Assembly: GCF_018398315.1 (NCBI RefSeq)
Contig: NZ_JAHBRW010000001.1
Location: 4,038,501-4,102,500 of the forward strand
Direction of reading: 5' to 3'
DNA length: 64,000 nucleotides
Source of the DNA: Chelatococcus sp. YT9
Lineage (GTDB): Bacteria; Pseudomonadota; Alphaproteobacteria; Rhizobiales; Beijerinckiaceae
In this document: positions 28,096 to 36,647 of the stretch, piece by piece
Layout of the letters: every line of letters starts with the position of its first letter
How positions within the stretch are numbered: the stretch's first letter is position 1
The notes under the pieces: model-generated
Told to the model about the DNA's origin: nothing
The model's input: only the letters and a program-made list of their open reading frames with translations
Databases searched by the model: none
Translations under genes and position numbers: made by a program

Positions 28096-29607
28096 CTACT
28101 TCAGCGAAGTATTATAGAAATAGAAGCGCTGGTCGCCGCTCGGCTTGAAGTTCTCGAGCTTGTTGGTCGTTCCGTAGAATTCGACGCCAGCGAACAGAAA
28201 TATGATCGGCGCCTCATCATGCATGATGCGCATCGCCTTCTTATAGATCTCGTCGCGCTTGGCACGGTCGGTCTCGCGTGCTCCGGCATCGATCAGCGCA
28301 TCGAGCTCGGCGTTCTTGATATAGGAGTAGCGATAGTCCGAACGATAGGCAGCGATCGCAAAGCCTGGATCATCGGGAACCCCAAGGCCGATCAAGCCGA
28401 GAGGCGCCAGCTCGCGAGCGATGAACTGACGCAGGAATTCGCCTGACTCGAGCGAGGTGATCTTCGTTTTCACGCCGACCTTATCGAGCATGCCGGCAAT
28501 GGCTTCGCAAAGCTCACGATCATTGGGATAACGGTTCGACGGGCATTTGAAACCGACCTCGAAGCCGCTGGGAAAGCCTGCTTCTGCAAGCAGAGCCTTT
28601 GCCTTGGCGGGATCGTAGGGATAGTCGTCGATCGAGGGATCGAAGCCGAGCTGGTTCTTCCGCAGGATCTGGCCGTGGAGCATCCCCCCCTTGCCGAAGA
28701 AGAGGTTGTCGATGATCGCCTTTTTATCGATTGCGTAGTTCAGCGCCTGGCGAACGCGCTTGTCTTGAACAGGGCCTGGGTGGGTTTCAAGCGACGACTG
28801 CACGACCTGGAATACCCGATAGCTGTCGACGCCGATCAGCTTCAAATCCGGACGCGCCTCGAGCTCGATCGCCGTGGTCACCGGCAGGTTGACGGCAAGC
28901 CCATATTCGCCCGTCGTAAGACCCGCAGCGCGCGCGGTATCGTCCGGCACGGCCTTCCAAACGAGCCGATCGATGCCTTCCGGCAACTTGCCCCAGTATC
29001 CCGTGTTCTTGTCCATCACGAGCCGGTCGTCCTTGACCCACTCGGTCAGCTTGAAAAGACCGGTGCCGATCGGCTTCTGACCAAAGCCCTTAGGTCCGAC
29101 CTCTGCCCAATAGGCAGGTGGTGTCACGAGCACCTGCGCAAGCATCAGTTCAAGGGCAGGGTAGGGATATTTGAGACGAAGGCGGACCGTATGATCATCA
29201 ACCTTCTCGGCGCCCGCAAGACCAGTCGAATAGACCGTGTAAGCGGACGCGATCTTTGGGTCCATGAAGATGCGGAGACTATGGACCACGGCATCCGCAT
29301 TCATCGGCTCGCCGTTGGTGAAGCTGACCCCCTTGCGCAGCTTGATGAGGATCTCAGTCTCGGACACCTTCTCGAAGCTCTCCGCCAGGAGAGGTTCGAT
29401 CTTGCCGCTGACCGGATTGTTGAAGAACAGCGGCTCCAGGATCGCGAAGGACGGGTTGTTCGTCGACAGTGTGCCGAACAGATCCGCTGGGTCGTAGGGC
29501 TGGGCGATGGTCAGGGTCGCCGCCACGGCGTTGGCCGACAAGGGCAATGCGGAGGCCATGAAGGGAAGCGTCACCGCAAGCGCAAGTGCACGCAGGTTGG
29601 GGCGCAT
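28096..29607 (-). CDS. Peptide-type ABC solute-binding protein (family 5), paralogue 1
   Basis: A 503-residue periplasmic binding protein of the SBP_bac_5 family (peptides, opines, glutathione and similar). It has a signal peptide (MRPNLRALALAVTLPFMASA..., cleavage near AVA), then the family blocks EPLLAESFEKVSETEILIKLRKGVSF broken into LAESFE and FTNGEPMNADAVVHSL, TGLFKLTEW, and YPYDPAKAKALLAEAGFPSG near residue 330. GAGGAG precedes the ATG. It is clearly paralogous to the protein at 32742-34256. It probably feeds the permeases at 25218-27050, although it is transcribed in the opposite direction. A divergent XRE-cupin regulator lies upstream. Confidence 0.93.
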   Translation of the reverse strand: MRPNLRALALAVTLPFMASALPLSANAVAATLTIAQPYDPADLFGTLSTNNPSFAILEPLFFNNPVSGKIEPLLAESFEKVSETEILIKLRKGVSFTNGEPMNADAVVHSLRIFMDPKIASAYTVYSTGLAGAEKVDDHTVRLRLKYPYPALELMLAQVLVTPPAYWAEVGPKGFGQKPIGTGLFKLTEWVKDDRLVMDKNTGYWGKLPEGIDRLVWKAVPDDTARAAGLTTGEYGLAVNLPVTTAIELEARPDLKLIGVDSYRVFQVVQSSLETHPGPVQDKRVRQALNYAIDKKAIIDNLFFGKGGMLHGQILRKNQLGFDPSIDDYPYDPAKAKALLAEAGFPSGFEVGFKCPSNRYPNDRELCEAIAGMLDKVGVKTKITSLESGEFLRQFIARELAPLGLIGLGVPDDPGFAIAAYRSDYRYSYIKNAELDALIDAGARETDRAKRDEIYKKAMRIMHDEAPIIFLFAGVEFYGTTNKLENFKPSGDQRFYFYNTSLK

Positions 29608-29626
29608 CTTATTCTCCTCGGAAGTT

Positions 29627-29681
29627 AAATTATGACGAGCGTATCGCTATTTTTTGAATTTACAAAAGAAAATTTCACAAA
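29627..29681. promoter_or_regulatory. Promoter/operator region of solute-binding protein 1 and the XRE-cupin gene
   Basis: Read toward the binding-protein gene, TTCAAA and CATAAT are 18 bases apart, a plausible promoter close to the start. Upstream of it two related words, GAATTTACAAA (29656-29666) and AATTTCACAAA (29671-29681), resemble the TTGTGAATTT repeats at 25065 and 25110 in reverse. The CATAAT segment (complement of 29627-29640) also resembles the region 34336-34357 in front of the second binding-protein gene. Confidence 0.45.
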
Positions 29682-29782
29682 TATCGTAATGTCACCCAAT
29701 TCATTATGAAGCATCGAAGGTCACGCCCATTCCTGCCCTCGCCAGCAATTCAGCCGCCCTGGACCGTGAAACGGACATCTCT

Positions 29783-30334
29783 GTGGGTGATCGCATTCGC
29801 CAGCTCCGCCTGGCGCGCGGTCGTTCCCTGAAGGAAGTTGCGGAACGAGCCGGGCTGTCGATCGCTCTCATCAGCCAGATCGAGCGAGGCCTTTCCTCCG
29901 CATCCGTGCGCGTTCTCGCGCGGCTTGCCTACGGTCTCGATGTGGACATCGCTGACCTGTTCGAGCCGCCGTTTGACGAGGGGGACAGCGAACGGCCCAT
30001 TGCGCGCGTCAAGGACCGCAAGCGCATTGAGTTGGCGCAAACGGGAATCACGAAGGAACTGCTCACGCCCTTCCGTCGCACGCCGCGCTTGGACATCTAC
30101 ATGATGACGATCGAGCCCAACGGGAAATCGGGCGACGAGAGCTTCGTCCACGAGGGTGAGGAAGCTGGCGTTATCCTTGAGGGAAGCCTCGATTTCTTCG
30201 TCGATGGGCGGCGTTACGTTCTGGGCCAGGGCGATTGCTTTCGCTTCGCCAGCCAGCGCCCCCATAAATACTACAATGCAGGCCCCATTCCCACGAAGGT
30301 GATGTGGGTTCTGTTTCGCAGCGACGAGAAGTAG
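29783..30334 (+). CDS. XRE-family regulator with C-terminal cupin domain
   Basis: A 183-residue transcription regulator: helix-turn-helix of the XRE/Cro type at about residues 1-60 (RIRQLRLARGRSLKEVAERA, then SIALISQIERG) and a cupin sensor domain at about 110-180 (SGDESFVHEGEEAGVILEGS, then GDCFRFASQRPHKYYNAG), which probably binds a small-molecule effector. Members such as PuuR control amine or amino-acid catabolism. The start is a GTG at 29783; no better in-frame ATG exists upstream. It is divergent from solute-binding protein 1 and precedes a dipeptidase-like gene, so it is the likely regulator of locus A. Confidence 0.88.
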   Translation: MGDRIRQLRLARGRSLKEVAERAGLSIALISQIERGLSSASVRVLARLAYGLDVDIADLFEPPFDEGDSERPIARVKDRKRIELAQTGITKELLTPFRRTPRLDIYMMTIEPNGKSGDESFVHEGEEAGVILEGSLDFFVDGRRYVLGQGDCFRFASQRPHKYYNAGPIPTKVMWVLFRSDEK

Positions 30335-30441
30335 CGCCGGGCCGGCTGACAGTCGTCTGCCTTTTCTGGCCGCATAGACGCCGGGCCCCACACAACCAGG
30401 GGCGGCCGATCAAGAACAGAGGAAATCCGGAGGTGTCCGAA

Positions 30442-31431
30442 GTGTCCCACATCGTCATAGACGGCCTGAATTGCGCATCAATGAACCGCGACCAGATGGT
30501 GCGCACCCATGAGGGGGGTATCACCGCGCTCAACTACACATGTCTGCCGGTGCTCGGGGACCTCGTCGCCTCCCTCACACGTCTGCAGGCCGTGCGCGAT
30601 ACCATCGAGGCGATGCCTGACGTCGCCCTGATCGTGTCCTCGACCGCAGACATTCGGGCAGCCCACGAAACAGGCCGGGTTGGGGTCATCCTCGGCACCC
30701 AGAACTCGACAATGGTCGAGGCCGACGTGGCGCTGCTCGGTGCGTTCCGGACACTGGGTCTGCGCATCCTGCAGCCCACCTACAACGAGCAGAACGCCTT
30801 CGGTTATGGCGCATCCTTCGACGCGAGCACCGATCTCGGCATCACCGAAGCCGGGCACGCGTGGCTGGCCGAGATGCACAAGCAGCACCTCATCGTTGAC
30901 CTGTCACATTGCGGCCCGAAGACAACCGACGACTACCTGGCGGCCGCCAAGGAGCCCGTCGTCATCAGCCATTCCAACGCCTTTGCGCTTTGTCCCAATC
31001 CACGCAACAAGTCTGACGACCAAGCGCGCGCGGTCGCCAAAACCGGCGGCCTCATTGGCGCGGTGCTGTGGTCGCCGCTCGTCAAGATCGAGACCCGGCC
31101 CACCCTCGACGACTATATCGACCATGTCGCGCATCTCGTGAGAGTCGCCGGGATCGAGCACGTGTCTTTCGCGACCGACCTTGTCGAGCCGCATCCCGAT
31201 CCTGTGAAATGGGACAAGGCGGTCGGTCCGAACGGTGAATATCCAAACATCACCGGCATTCTCGGTGACTGGTATCGCTACGAGACCCGCCTCAATACCG
31301 GCTTTCAATCGATGAGGGATACACCCGGGATCTGGGAGGCCATGCGGCGCCGCGGCTTCAGCTCGTCCGACATCGAGAGGATCGCCTCGGGCAATTGGCT
31401 TCGGGTCATGCGTGATATCTGGGGTGCGTGA
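30442..31431 (+). CDS. M19 membrane-dipeptidase-like protein, paralogue A (altered metal ligands)
   Basis: A 329-residue cytoplasmic (no signal peptide) member of the renal-dipeptidase M19 family. Conserved ligands present: VDLSH (His156), ISHSN (His177) and ATD (Asp246), with the same spacing as His198/His219/Asp288 of human DPEP1. But the N-terminal HxD of active enzymes (DGHND) is DGLNC here, and the bridging Glu (GxEGG) is Gln87 in LGTQNS. So the two-zinc site is incomplete; the protein may use one metal or act on something other than a dipeptide. GTG 30442 is preferred because GGAGG lies 8 bases before it; GTG 30433 is an alternative. Confidence 0.85.
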   Translation: MSHIVIDGLNCASMNRDQMVRTHEGGITALNYTCLPVLGDLVASLTRLQAVRDTIEAMPDVALIVSSTADIRAAHETGRVGVILGTQNSTMVEADVALLGAFRTLGLRILQPTYNEQNAFGYGASFDASTDLGITEAGHAWLAEMHKQHLIVDLSHCGPKTTDDYLAAAKEPVVISHSNAFALCPNPRNKSDDQARAVAKTGGLIGAVLWSPLVKIETRPTLDDYIDHVAHLVRVAGIEHVSFATDLVEPHPDPVKWDKAVGPNGEYPNITGILGDWYRYETRLNTGFQSMRDTPGIWEAMRRRGFSSSDIERIASGNWLRVMRDIWGA

Positions 31432-31467
31432 GGTTCCCATTCCCCCCCAGAAGCGGAACCAACGCAG

Positions 31468-31499
31468 GATCCAGCCGGGCTTTCTGGCCCGGCTGGATC
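31468..31499 (+). terminator. Strong terminator-like hairpin after dipeptidase A
   Basis: A 13-pair perfect stem, GATCCAGCCGGGC (31468-31480) and GCCCGGCTGGATC (31487-31499), with a 6-base loop and then TTTCT. It closes the regulator-dipeptidase A transcript and lies 157 bases from the converging dipeptidase B stop. Confidence 0.85.
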
Positions 31500-31655
31500 T
31501 TTCTACTGGAAACAGGTGCGGCTCGTGACGATGCAGTCCACCTGAAATACTGCTGAAATCAGCCTTAAGGTCGCGACATTCGGTCGACCGGCGGGGCTTC
31601 TTTCTGGCCCCACTTCCGGCTGGGAGATGAACAACGTGAGGTGGAGAGGGACTGA

Positions 31656-32660
31656 TCAGCCGCCCCACACTTCGGCGTAAACGCGCAAGAGGTTGCCGCC
31701 CATGATCTTGTCGACATCCGACGGGCTGAACCCTTTGCGTTTTAGCGCTTCGCTCAAATTGGGCGTTTCAGCGAGGCTCTCGAAGCCCTCAGTCATGCGA
31801 CAGGTGAAGGTGAACCAGGGACCCATGACGCCGGTAACCTCGGGATACATGCCGCGGGGACCGAAGGATTTCTGCCACTGCTCCTCCGATGCATAGGTTC
31901 CCTCGGACAGGTCGCTGCCGAACGCCACATGGTCGATGCCGATCAGATTGACGACGTAGGCGACCTGTTCTGCCCAGTCGTCCAGTGTCGGCCGCGTCGC
32001 ATGCCGTGTCATAGGCGGCCAGGGCGTCAGACCGACGGTGCCGCCCGTGCGCGCGGCGGCGCGGATCAGCTCGTCTGGAATGTTGCGCAGGCTGTTGCAC
32101 ACCGCGCGCGCGTTGGAATGGCTGAAAATGACCGGACGCTTCGAACGGGCAAGCACGTCGGCGGCCGTGCGGTAGCCCACGTGGGACAGATCGATAAGGA
32201 TCCTCAGCTCATTCATGAGCTCGACCCAGCGCTCGCCCTTTTCGGTCAAGCCGTCGTCTCCGCCCTCTGCGAGCACGCCGCAGCCAAGAGTGTTTCGCTC
32301 CATATAGGTTGGCTGGAGAATGCGAAAGCCGATGCGTTGCAGGATGCGGAGAAGTTCCAGATCCTCCTCCACCACGACCGAATTCTGCGCGCCCAGAATG
32401 ATGGCGAGCTTGCCGGCGGCTTTCGCTGCCTTGATATCGGCGACGCTGCGGGGGATGACGGCGATGTCGTGGTTCTCTGAGATGACCGCCAGGCTTCGCG
32501 CTAGCGCCGGCATGGCGGTGGCAAAATCGTGGGGCGGACGGATCGCGGTGAGATTGATGGCTGTGACGCCGCCCTCCAGCGTGCGCAGCATCTGCTCGCG
32601 GCTGACGCGCGCGCAGTTCAAGCCATCGACGACGATGGCATCAGATGACGATGATGGCAT
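31656..32660 (-). CDS. M19 membrane-dipeptidase-like protein, paralogue B (altered metal ligands)
   Basis: 334 residues, clearly paralogous to the protein at 30442-31431 (shared VDGLNCA start, ILGAQNS, RILQPTYMERN, GPxxxYPxxTG segments). It keeps LIDLSH, IFSHSN and FGSD, but like paralogue A has Leu and Cys instead of His and Asp in the first metal motif and Gln in place of the bridging Glu. Both copies sharing these changes points to a selected variant rather than decay. It is transcribed with the second solute-binding protein (81 bases away, which lies upstream on the minus strand reading order reversed: the binding protein at 34256-32742 is read first). Confidence 0.85.
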   Translation of the reverse strand: MPSSSSDAIVVDGLNCARVSREQMLRTLEGGVTAINLTAIRPPHDFATAMPALARSLAVISENHDIAVIPRSVADIKAAKAAGKLAIILGAQNSVVVEEDLELLRILQRIGFRILQPTYMERNTLGCGVLAEGGDDGLTEKGERWVELMNELRILIDLSHVGYRTAADVLARSKRPVIFSHSNARAVCNSLRNIPDELIRAAARTGGTVGLTPWPPMTRHATRPTLDDWAEQVAYVVNLIGIDHVAFGSDLSEGTYASEEQWQKSFGPRGMYPEVTGVMGPWFTFTCRMTEGFESLAETPNLSEALKRKGFSPSDVDKIMGGNLLRVYAEVWGG

Positions 32661-32741
32661 GACGTTCCTTGCACTCCCATAGTCTTCGGAACATTCCGGA
32701 CAGGCGACTTCTCAACTGGCGAATTCCTGGCGATGCCAATG

Positions 32742-34256
32742 TCACGGCTTTAGAGTGACACCGTAGAAGAAGAAGCGTTGGTCGCCGCGCGGCTGAAAGC
32801 CCTCGAGCTTTTTCGAGACGCCGTAGAAGTCGTATCCGCCGTAGAGAAAGACGATAGGCGCCTCTTCGTGCATGAGCTGCATGGCCTGGCGATAAATGGC
32901 GGTACGCTTGTCACGGTTCGTCTCGCGCGCGCCAGCGTCGATTAAGCCGTCGAGCTCCGCATTGCGCATGTAGGAATAGCGCCAGGACGAGCGATATTGC
33001 GCAACCTGGAAGTCGGGGTCGTCAAGGGGCGCAAGTCCCAGAAACGCCATCGGTTGCAGTTCACGCGCCCGGAGCTGGCGCAGAAACTCACCGGCCTCGA
33101 GCGACACCATCTTTGTGCGAACGCCCACCTTGGCCAGCATTCCGGCGATCGCCTCGGACACCTCGCGGTCCTGCGCATAGCGGCCTGAAGGAAATTTGAA
33201 GACGATCTCGAAGCCATCGGGATAGCCGGCTTCGCGCAGAAGCGCTTTAGCCTTCTCCGGGTCGTAGGGGTAGTCCTTAAGGGATGGATCGAAGCCCAGC
33301 TGTTCCTTGCGCAGCACCTGCCCGTTGAGCGGGAAGGCACGGCCGGCGAACAGGCTGTCGATGATGAGCTTCTTATCGACGGCATAGTTCATCGCCTGGC
33401 GGACGCGCTTGTCCTTCAGAGGACTTGGATGTTCCTCGAGCGAGGACAGAATCAGCTGAAATATCCTGTAGCTTGGCACCTGCATCACTTCGCGGTCGGG
33501 CAGACGCTCGATGTCGCCGATGGCGGTGATGGGAATATTCGTGGCGACATCGAACTCGCCGATCGTGAAGCCCGCGACACGGGCTGCATCGTCAGGCACC
33601 GGGCGCCAGACGAGACGATCGATACCGTTCGGCCCGTTGCCCCAATACTGGGTGTTACGCTCCATGACCAGCTGATTGTCTTTAATCCACTCCTTCAGGA
33701 TAAACGGTCCAGTACCAATTGGCTTCTGGCCGTAGGCTTCCAGTCCGACGCTCGACCAATAAGCGGGCGGCGTGATGTAGACCTGAGTCAGCATCAGCTC
33801 GAAGGGCGGGTAGGGGAACTTGGTGTGCACGGCGACGGTCATGTCGTCGAGCTTCTCGACCCGGTCGACCGCCGCTGCATAATTGGCGTACGCAGGCGCC
33901 TGCTTCGGGTCGAGGAACACCTTGAAGCTGTGGACCACCGCATCGGCGTTCAGGGGTTCGCCATTGCTGAAGCTGACACCCTTGCGGATTGTCAGCTTCA
34001 TGGTCGTTGGCGCGACGAGCTCCCAGCTTTCGGCAAGAAGAGGTTCGGTCTTGCCGCTGGTGGGATTGTTCCAGAGCAGAGGCTCGACGATCACGCCGCC
34101 GGCATTGAGATTGTCCGACGCTGTTGTGCCATTCGGCCAGAGAGTCTGTGGATCGAAGCCCTGAGCCACGGTCACGGTTTTCGTCTGCGCCACGGCCATA
34201 GTCGATGACGTGACGATGGCGAGCAGAATGAAGGCACGGCGCACAGCTTGCAGCAT
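32742..34256 (-). CDS. Peptide-type ABC solute-binding protein (family 5), paralogue 2
   Basis: A 504-residue periplasmic protein with a signal peptide (cleavage near AVAQ, residues 21-24) and the SBP_bac_5 blocks LAESWE, FSNGEPLNADAVVHSF, TGPFILKEW, and YPYDPEKAKALLREAGYPDG. It shares long identical stretches with paralogue 1, including the ends (QRFFFYGVTLKP against QRFYFYNTSLK), so the pair arose by duplication. GGGAG precedes the ATG. It is read first, followed by dipeptidase B on the same strand, repeating the binding-protein/dipeptidase pairing seen at 28.1-31.4 kb. Confidence 0.93.
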   Translation of the reverse strand: MLQAVRRAFILLAIVTSSTMAVAQTKTVTVAQGFDPQTLWPNGTTASDNLNAGGVIVEPLLWNNPTSGKTEPLLAESWELVAPTTMKLTIRKGVSFSNGEPLNADAVVHSFKVFLDPKQAPAYANYAAAVDRVEKLDDMTVAVHTKFPYPPFELMLTQVYITPPAYWSSVGLEAYGQKPIGTGPFILKEWIKDNQLVMERNTQYWGNGPNGIDRLVWRPVPDDAARVAGFTIGEFDVATNIPITAIGDIERLPDREVMQVPSYRIFQLILSSLEEHPSPLKDKRVRQAMNYAVDKKLIIDSLFAGRAFPLNGQVLRKEQLGFDPSLKDYPYDPEKAKALLREAGYPDGFEIVFKFPSGRYAQDREVSEAIAGMLAKVGVRTKMVSLEAGEFLRQLRARELQPMAFLGLAPLDDPDFQVAQYRSSWRYSYMRNAELDGLIDAGARETNRDKRTAIYRQAMQLMHEEAPIVFLYGGYDFYGVSKKLEGFQPRGDQRFFFYGVTLKP

Positions 34257-34335
34257 GAAGCGAGCTCCCCTTCTGACGTCGCGCGAGCTCGACCTACTTT
34301 TATTTAAATGAAGCCGTTTGATGCGCGCGACGATG

Positions 34336-34357
34336 AAATTATGAGGATCGTATTCGC
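34336..34357. promoter_or_regulatory. Sequence shared with the promoter of solute-binding protein 1
   Basis: AAATTATGAGGATCGTATTC matches AAATTATGACGAGCGTATCG at 29627-29646 in 16 of 20 positions. Read toward the gene it contains CATAATTT, a -10-like word. It lies about 80 bases upstream of the binding-protein 2 start. It could be the promoter or a regulator site kept after duplication. Confidence 0.45.
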
Positions 34358-34473
34358 AAAAAGTGAAGTCGGAAAGGGATATTTCAGACCTGCTGCAGCA
34401 TCAGGCCATAGGCGCACCACATTGGTCTGACGGTGCTGTTTTTTACGACGATCACCGTTCGTTAAAACAAACA

Positions 34474-34502
34474 AGGCGCGGATGACATCTGTCAGCCGCG
34501 CC
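34474..34502 (-). terminator. Intrinsic terminator of the sugar-type ABC operon
   Basis: AGGCGCGG (34474-34481) pairs with CCGCGCCT (34495-34502), with an inner TGAC/GTCA stem around ATCT. Read on the minus strand it is followed by TGTTTGTTTT. It lies 26 bases past the last gene of the operon. Confidence 0.85.
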
Positions 34503-34528
34503 TCGGATCTCGATGGCCTTGCTGTCGC

Positions 34529-35413
34529 CTAGCCCTTCACGGCACCGGACGTCAGGCCGGAGACGAGATAGCGCTGGATGACCAGGAAGAACGCTGCAGC
34601 GGGCAGCGCGAAAACGACCGACGCCGCCATCATCTCGTCCCACGCCACCGAATACTGGCTCTCGAAGGAGGTGAGACCGACCGAGAGCACCCAATTGCTC
34701 TGGGTGGCGATGAGCGTGCGCGCCAGGAAGAATTCATCCCATCCGGTGATGAAGGAGAAGGCTGTCACCACCACGAGCCCGGGAATGGCCAGCGGTAGGG
34801 TCACCCGATAGAAGGCGCCCATGCGGCTGCAGCCATCGATCTGTGCCTGCTCCTCGAGGTCCGCTGGAATGCGGTCGAAGAAGCCCTTCATCAGCCAGGT
34901 CGCGAGCGGCAGAATGAAGGCCGCGTCGGCGATCGCAAGCCCGATCAGGGTATTGTAGAGGCCGAGCTGCCGGAAGATCACATAGAGTGGCACGACGATC
35001 AGCGTCGCGGGCAGCATTTGCGAGAACAGGATGAAAATCCCGAAAGCGCCGGTCATTTTGCCGCGAAAGCGCGACAGAGCATAGCCGGCATTGATCGCCA
35101 CGATGGTGCAGAAGATCGACGTTGCGGAGGCCACGACGGCGGTGTTGGTCAGCCAGGTCAGTACCGCGCGCTCTGTGAAGATCTTTTCATAGGCTTTGAG
35201 GGAAATGCTGCTGGGAATGATCCGCGGCGGCCATTCGAAGAGAGAGCCGGTGTCCAGAGAGGATACGAGCATCCAATAGTACGGAAAGATCACGATCCCC
35301 GCGCAGAGCAGCGTGAAGATGAAAGCAGCGGTGCTTCTCACAAGCGCGAGCCGCGACGACCCTGCGATCGAAGACGAGTCCATCCTCTTTGCGGTACTGA
35401 CGAAGGATCTCAT
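34529..35413 (-). CDS. Sugar-type ABC transporter permease (MalG family)
   Basis: 294 residues, inner-membrane channel subunit of a carbohydrate uptake (CUT1-type) transporter. About six helices; the first follows a short charged leader. The coupling segment EEQAQIDGCSRMGAFYRVTLP (about residues 195-214) corresponds to the EAA loop. The C-terminus LVSGLTSGAVKG is the standard MalG ending. Its ATG overlaps the stop of the preceding permease by four bases (ATGA), indicating coupled translation. Substrate is not deducible from this sequence alone. Confidence 0.94.
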   Translation of the reverse strand: MRSFVSTAKRMDSSSIAGSSRLALVRSTAAFIFTLLCAGIVIFPYYWMLVSSLDTGSLFEWPPRIIPSSISLKAYEKIFTERAVLTWLTNTAVVASATSIFCTIVAINAGYALSRFRGKMTGAFGIFILFSQMLPATLIVVPLYVIFRQLGLYNTLIGLAIADAAFILPLATWLMKGFFDRIPADLEEQAQIDGCSRMGAFYRVTLPLAIPGLVVVTAFSFITGWDEFFLARTLIATQSNWVLSVGLTSFESQYSVAWDEMMAASVVFALPAAAFFLVIQRYLVSGLTSGAVKG

Positions 35414-36330
35414 GGTGTCTCGCTCCGGCGGGCGATCAGAAAGAAATAAACCAGGCTGAAGCAGAGCAGGATTACGAGAAGCACGGCGCCGACCGCAGAG
35501 GCGTAGCCGATGCGCTGATATTGGAAGGCGACGTTATATGTGAGAATCGACAACGTTTCCGTCGCGCGCGCTGGCCCACCGCCGGTCATCGCATAGATCA
35601 TCGTCACGCGGCGGAAGGAATTGAGAATCAGGATCAGGATGAGGATGACGTTGACGGCTCTCAAGCCAGGCAACGTCACGTGGATGAAGCGCCGGAAAAC
35701 GCCTGCGCCATCCACCATCGCGGCTTCATACTGCTCGTCGGGAATGGTCTGCAGACCGGCAAGCAGGATCAGCATCGCGAAGGGGAATTGCTGCCAACTC
35801 GTAACCAGCACAAGAGCCGGCATGGCCAGCCCTGCGCTTGTCAGCCAGGCGGCTGGAGCACTGAGAATGCCGGCTTCAACCAGGACGTAGTTGATGACGC
35901 CATACTGGGCATCCAGCATCCACACGAAGATCATGACGGCCACAACTTCGGGGATGGCCCACGGCATGATGAAAAGTGTGCGAATGAAGCCACGACCGGG
36001 CATCTTGCGGTTGAGCAGCAACGCAAAGCCGAGCCCGAGGCAATAGGTGCAGAGCATGGTCACAATGCCGTAGGTGAAAGTCACCGTTACGGAATTCGAG
36101 AATGCCGGATCGCTCCCCAAAGCCACGTAGTTGGCAAGGCCAATAAACTGGCCCTCGCTGTAGCGCAGTAGCCGCGTGTTGAAAAAGCTGAGCGCGATGC
36201 CCCGCACGATGGGATAGAAGAGGAGCCCCGCCATAATGATCCCCGCCGGCAAAATGAGCCAGACGGGCATCCAGTCGATGGGCGCCGGACGCGATGGCTG
36301 AATGACCACCGCCGATGGGTCCCGTTTCAT
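35410..36330 (-). CDS. Sugar-type ABC transporter permease (MalF family)
   Basis: 306 residues, first channel subunit of the CUT1-type importer. It has a cytoplasmic leader, then PVWLILPAGIIMAGLLFYPI, further helices, FIMPWAIPEVVAVMIFVWM and the coupling loop QYEAAMVDGAGVFRRFIHVTLP near residue 205. The start at 36330 (MKRDPSAVV) is preferred over the frame start at 36390, because the extra 20 residues would run across a palindromic operator at 36356-36370. Downstream neighbour overlaps by four bases. Confidence 0.92.
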   Translation of the reverse strand: MKRDPSAVVIQPSRPAPIDWMPVWLILPAGIIMAGLLFYPIVRGIALSFFNTRLLRYSEGQFIGLANYVALGSDPAFSNSVTVTFTYGIVTMLCTYCLGLGFALLLNRKMPGRGFIRTLFIMPWAIPEVVAVMIFVWMLDAQYGVINYVLVEAGILSAPAAWLTSAGLAMPALVLVTSWQQFPFAMLILLAGLQTIPDEQYEAAMVDGAGVFRRFIHVTLPGLRAVNVILILILILNSFRRVTMIYAMTGGGPARATETLSILTYNVAFQYQRIGYASAVGAVLLVILLCFSLVYFFLIARRSETP

Positions 36331-36355
36331 GAATCGCTCGCAAATTGGTATTAGA

Positions 36356-36370
36356 CTGGTACGATACCAG
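36356..36370. promoter_or_regulatory. 15-bp palindrome, candidate operator (copy 1 of GTA-N3-TAC)
   Basis: CTGGTA-CGA-TACCAG is a perfect palindrome 26 bases upstream of the MalF-type start. Its core GTA-N3-TAC is shared with the palindrome at 37985-37999, in front of the same operon and the divergent regulator. Two matched palindromes at two promoters of one locus suggest one regulator, most likely the GntR/LacI hybrid at 38021. Confidence 0.65.
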
Positions 36371-36603
36371 ATCGGTGGGTCCACTGGCATGGACTGGAAT
36401 CATCGTGACAGGAGAGGCATGGCGATCTTTTTCGGACAGGCCTTTCCCCGGCAGTGGGAGAGCCGGGACCTAGCCCGGCCTCGAAAGCCGCGAACGGTCG
36501 GTGATGACGGATCGTCTGTAGATGAGTGAACGCTGTGAAGCGTCGGGGAAACGGCACGTGAACGGCCACCTAAACCCCAGCCCCCAGCGGGTCAGGATCC
36601 TTC

Positions 36604-36647
36604 CGCCTTGCCGCAGGCTCGGCGGGAGGGCCCGCGGGCGACCGCGG
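36604..36647 (-). terminator. Tandem GC-rich hairpins after the sugar-binding protein gene
   Basis: CCGCC (36604-36608) pairs with GGCGG (around 36621-36625), and CCGCGG (36632-36637) with CCGCGG (36642-36647) around GCGA. They follow the binding-protein stop on the minus strand and have no T-run. Such structures often keep binding-protein mRNA more abundant than that of the permeases. Confidence 0.5.
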
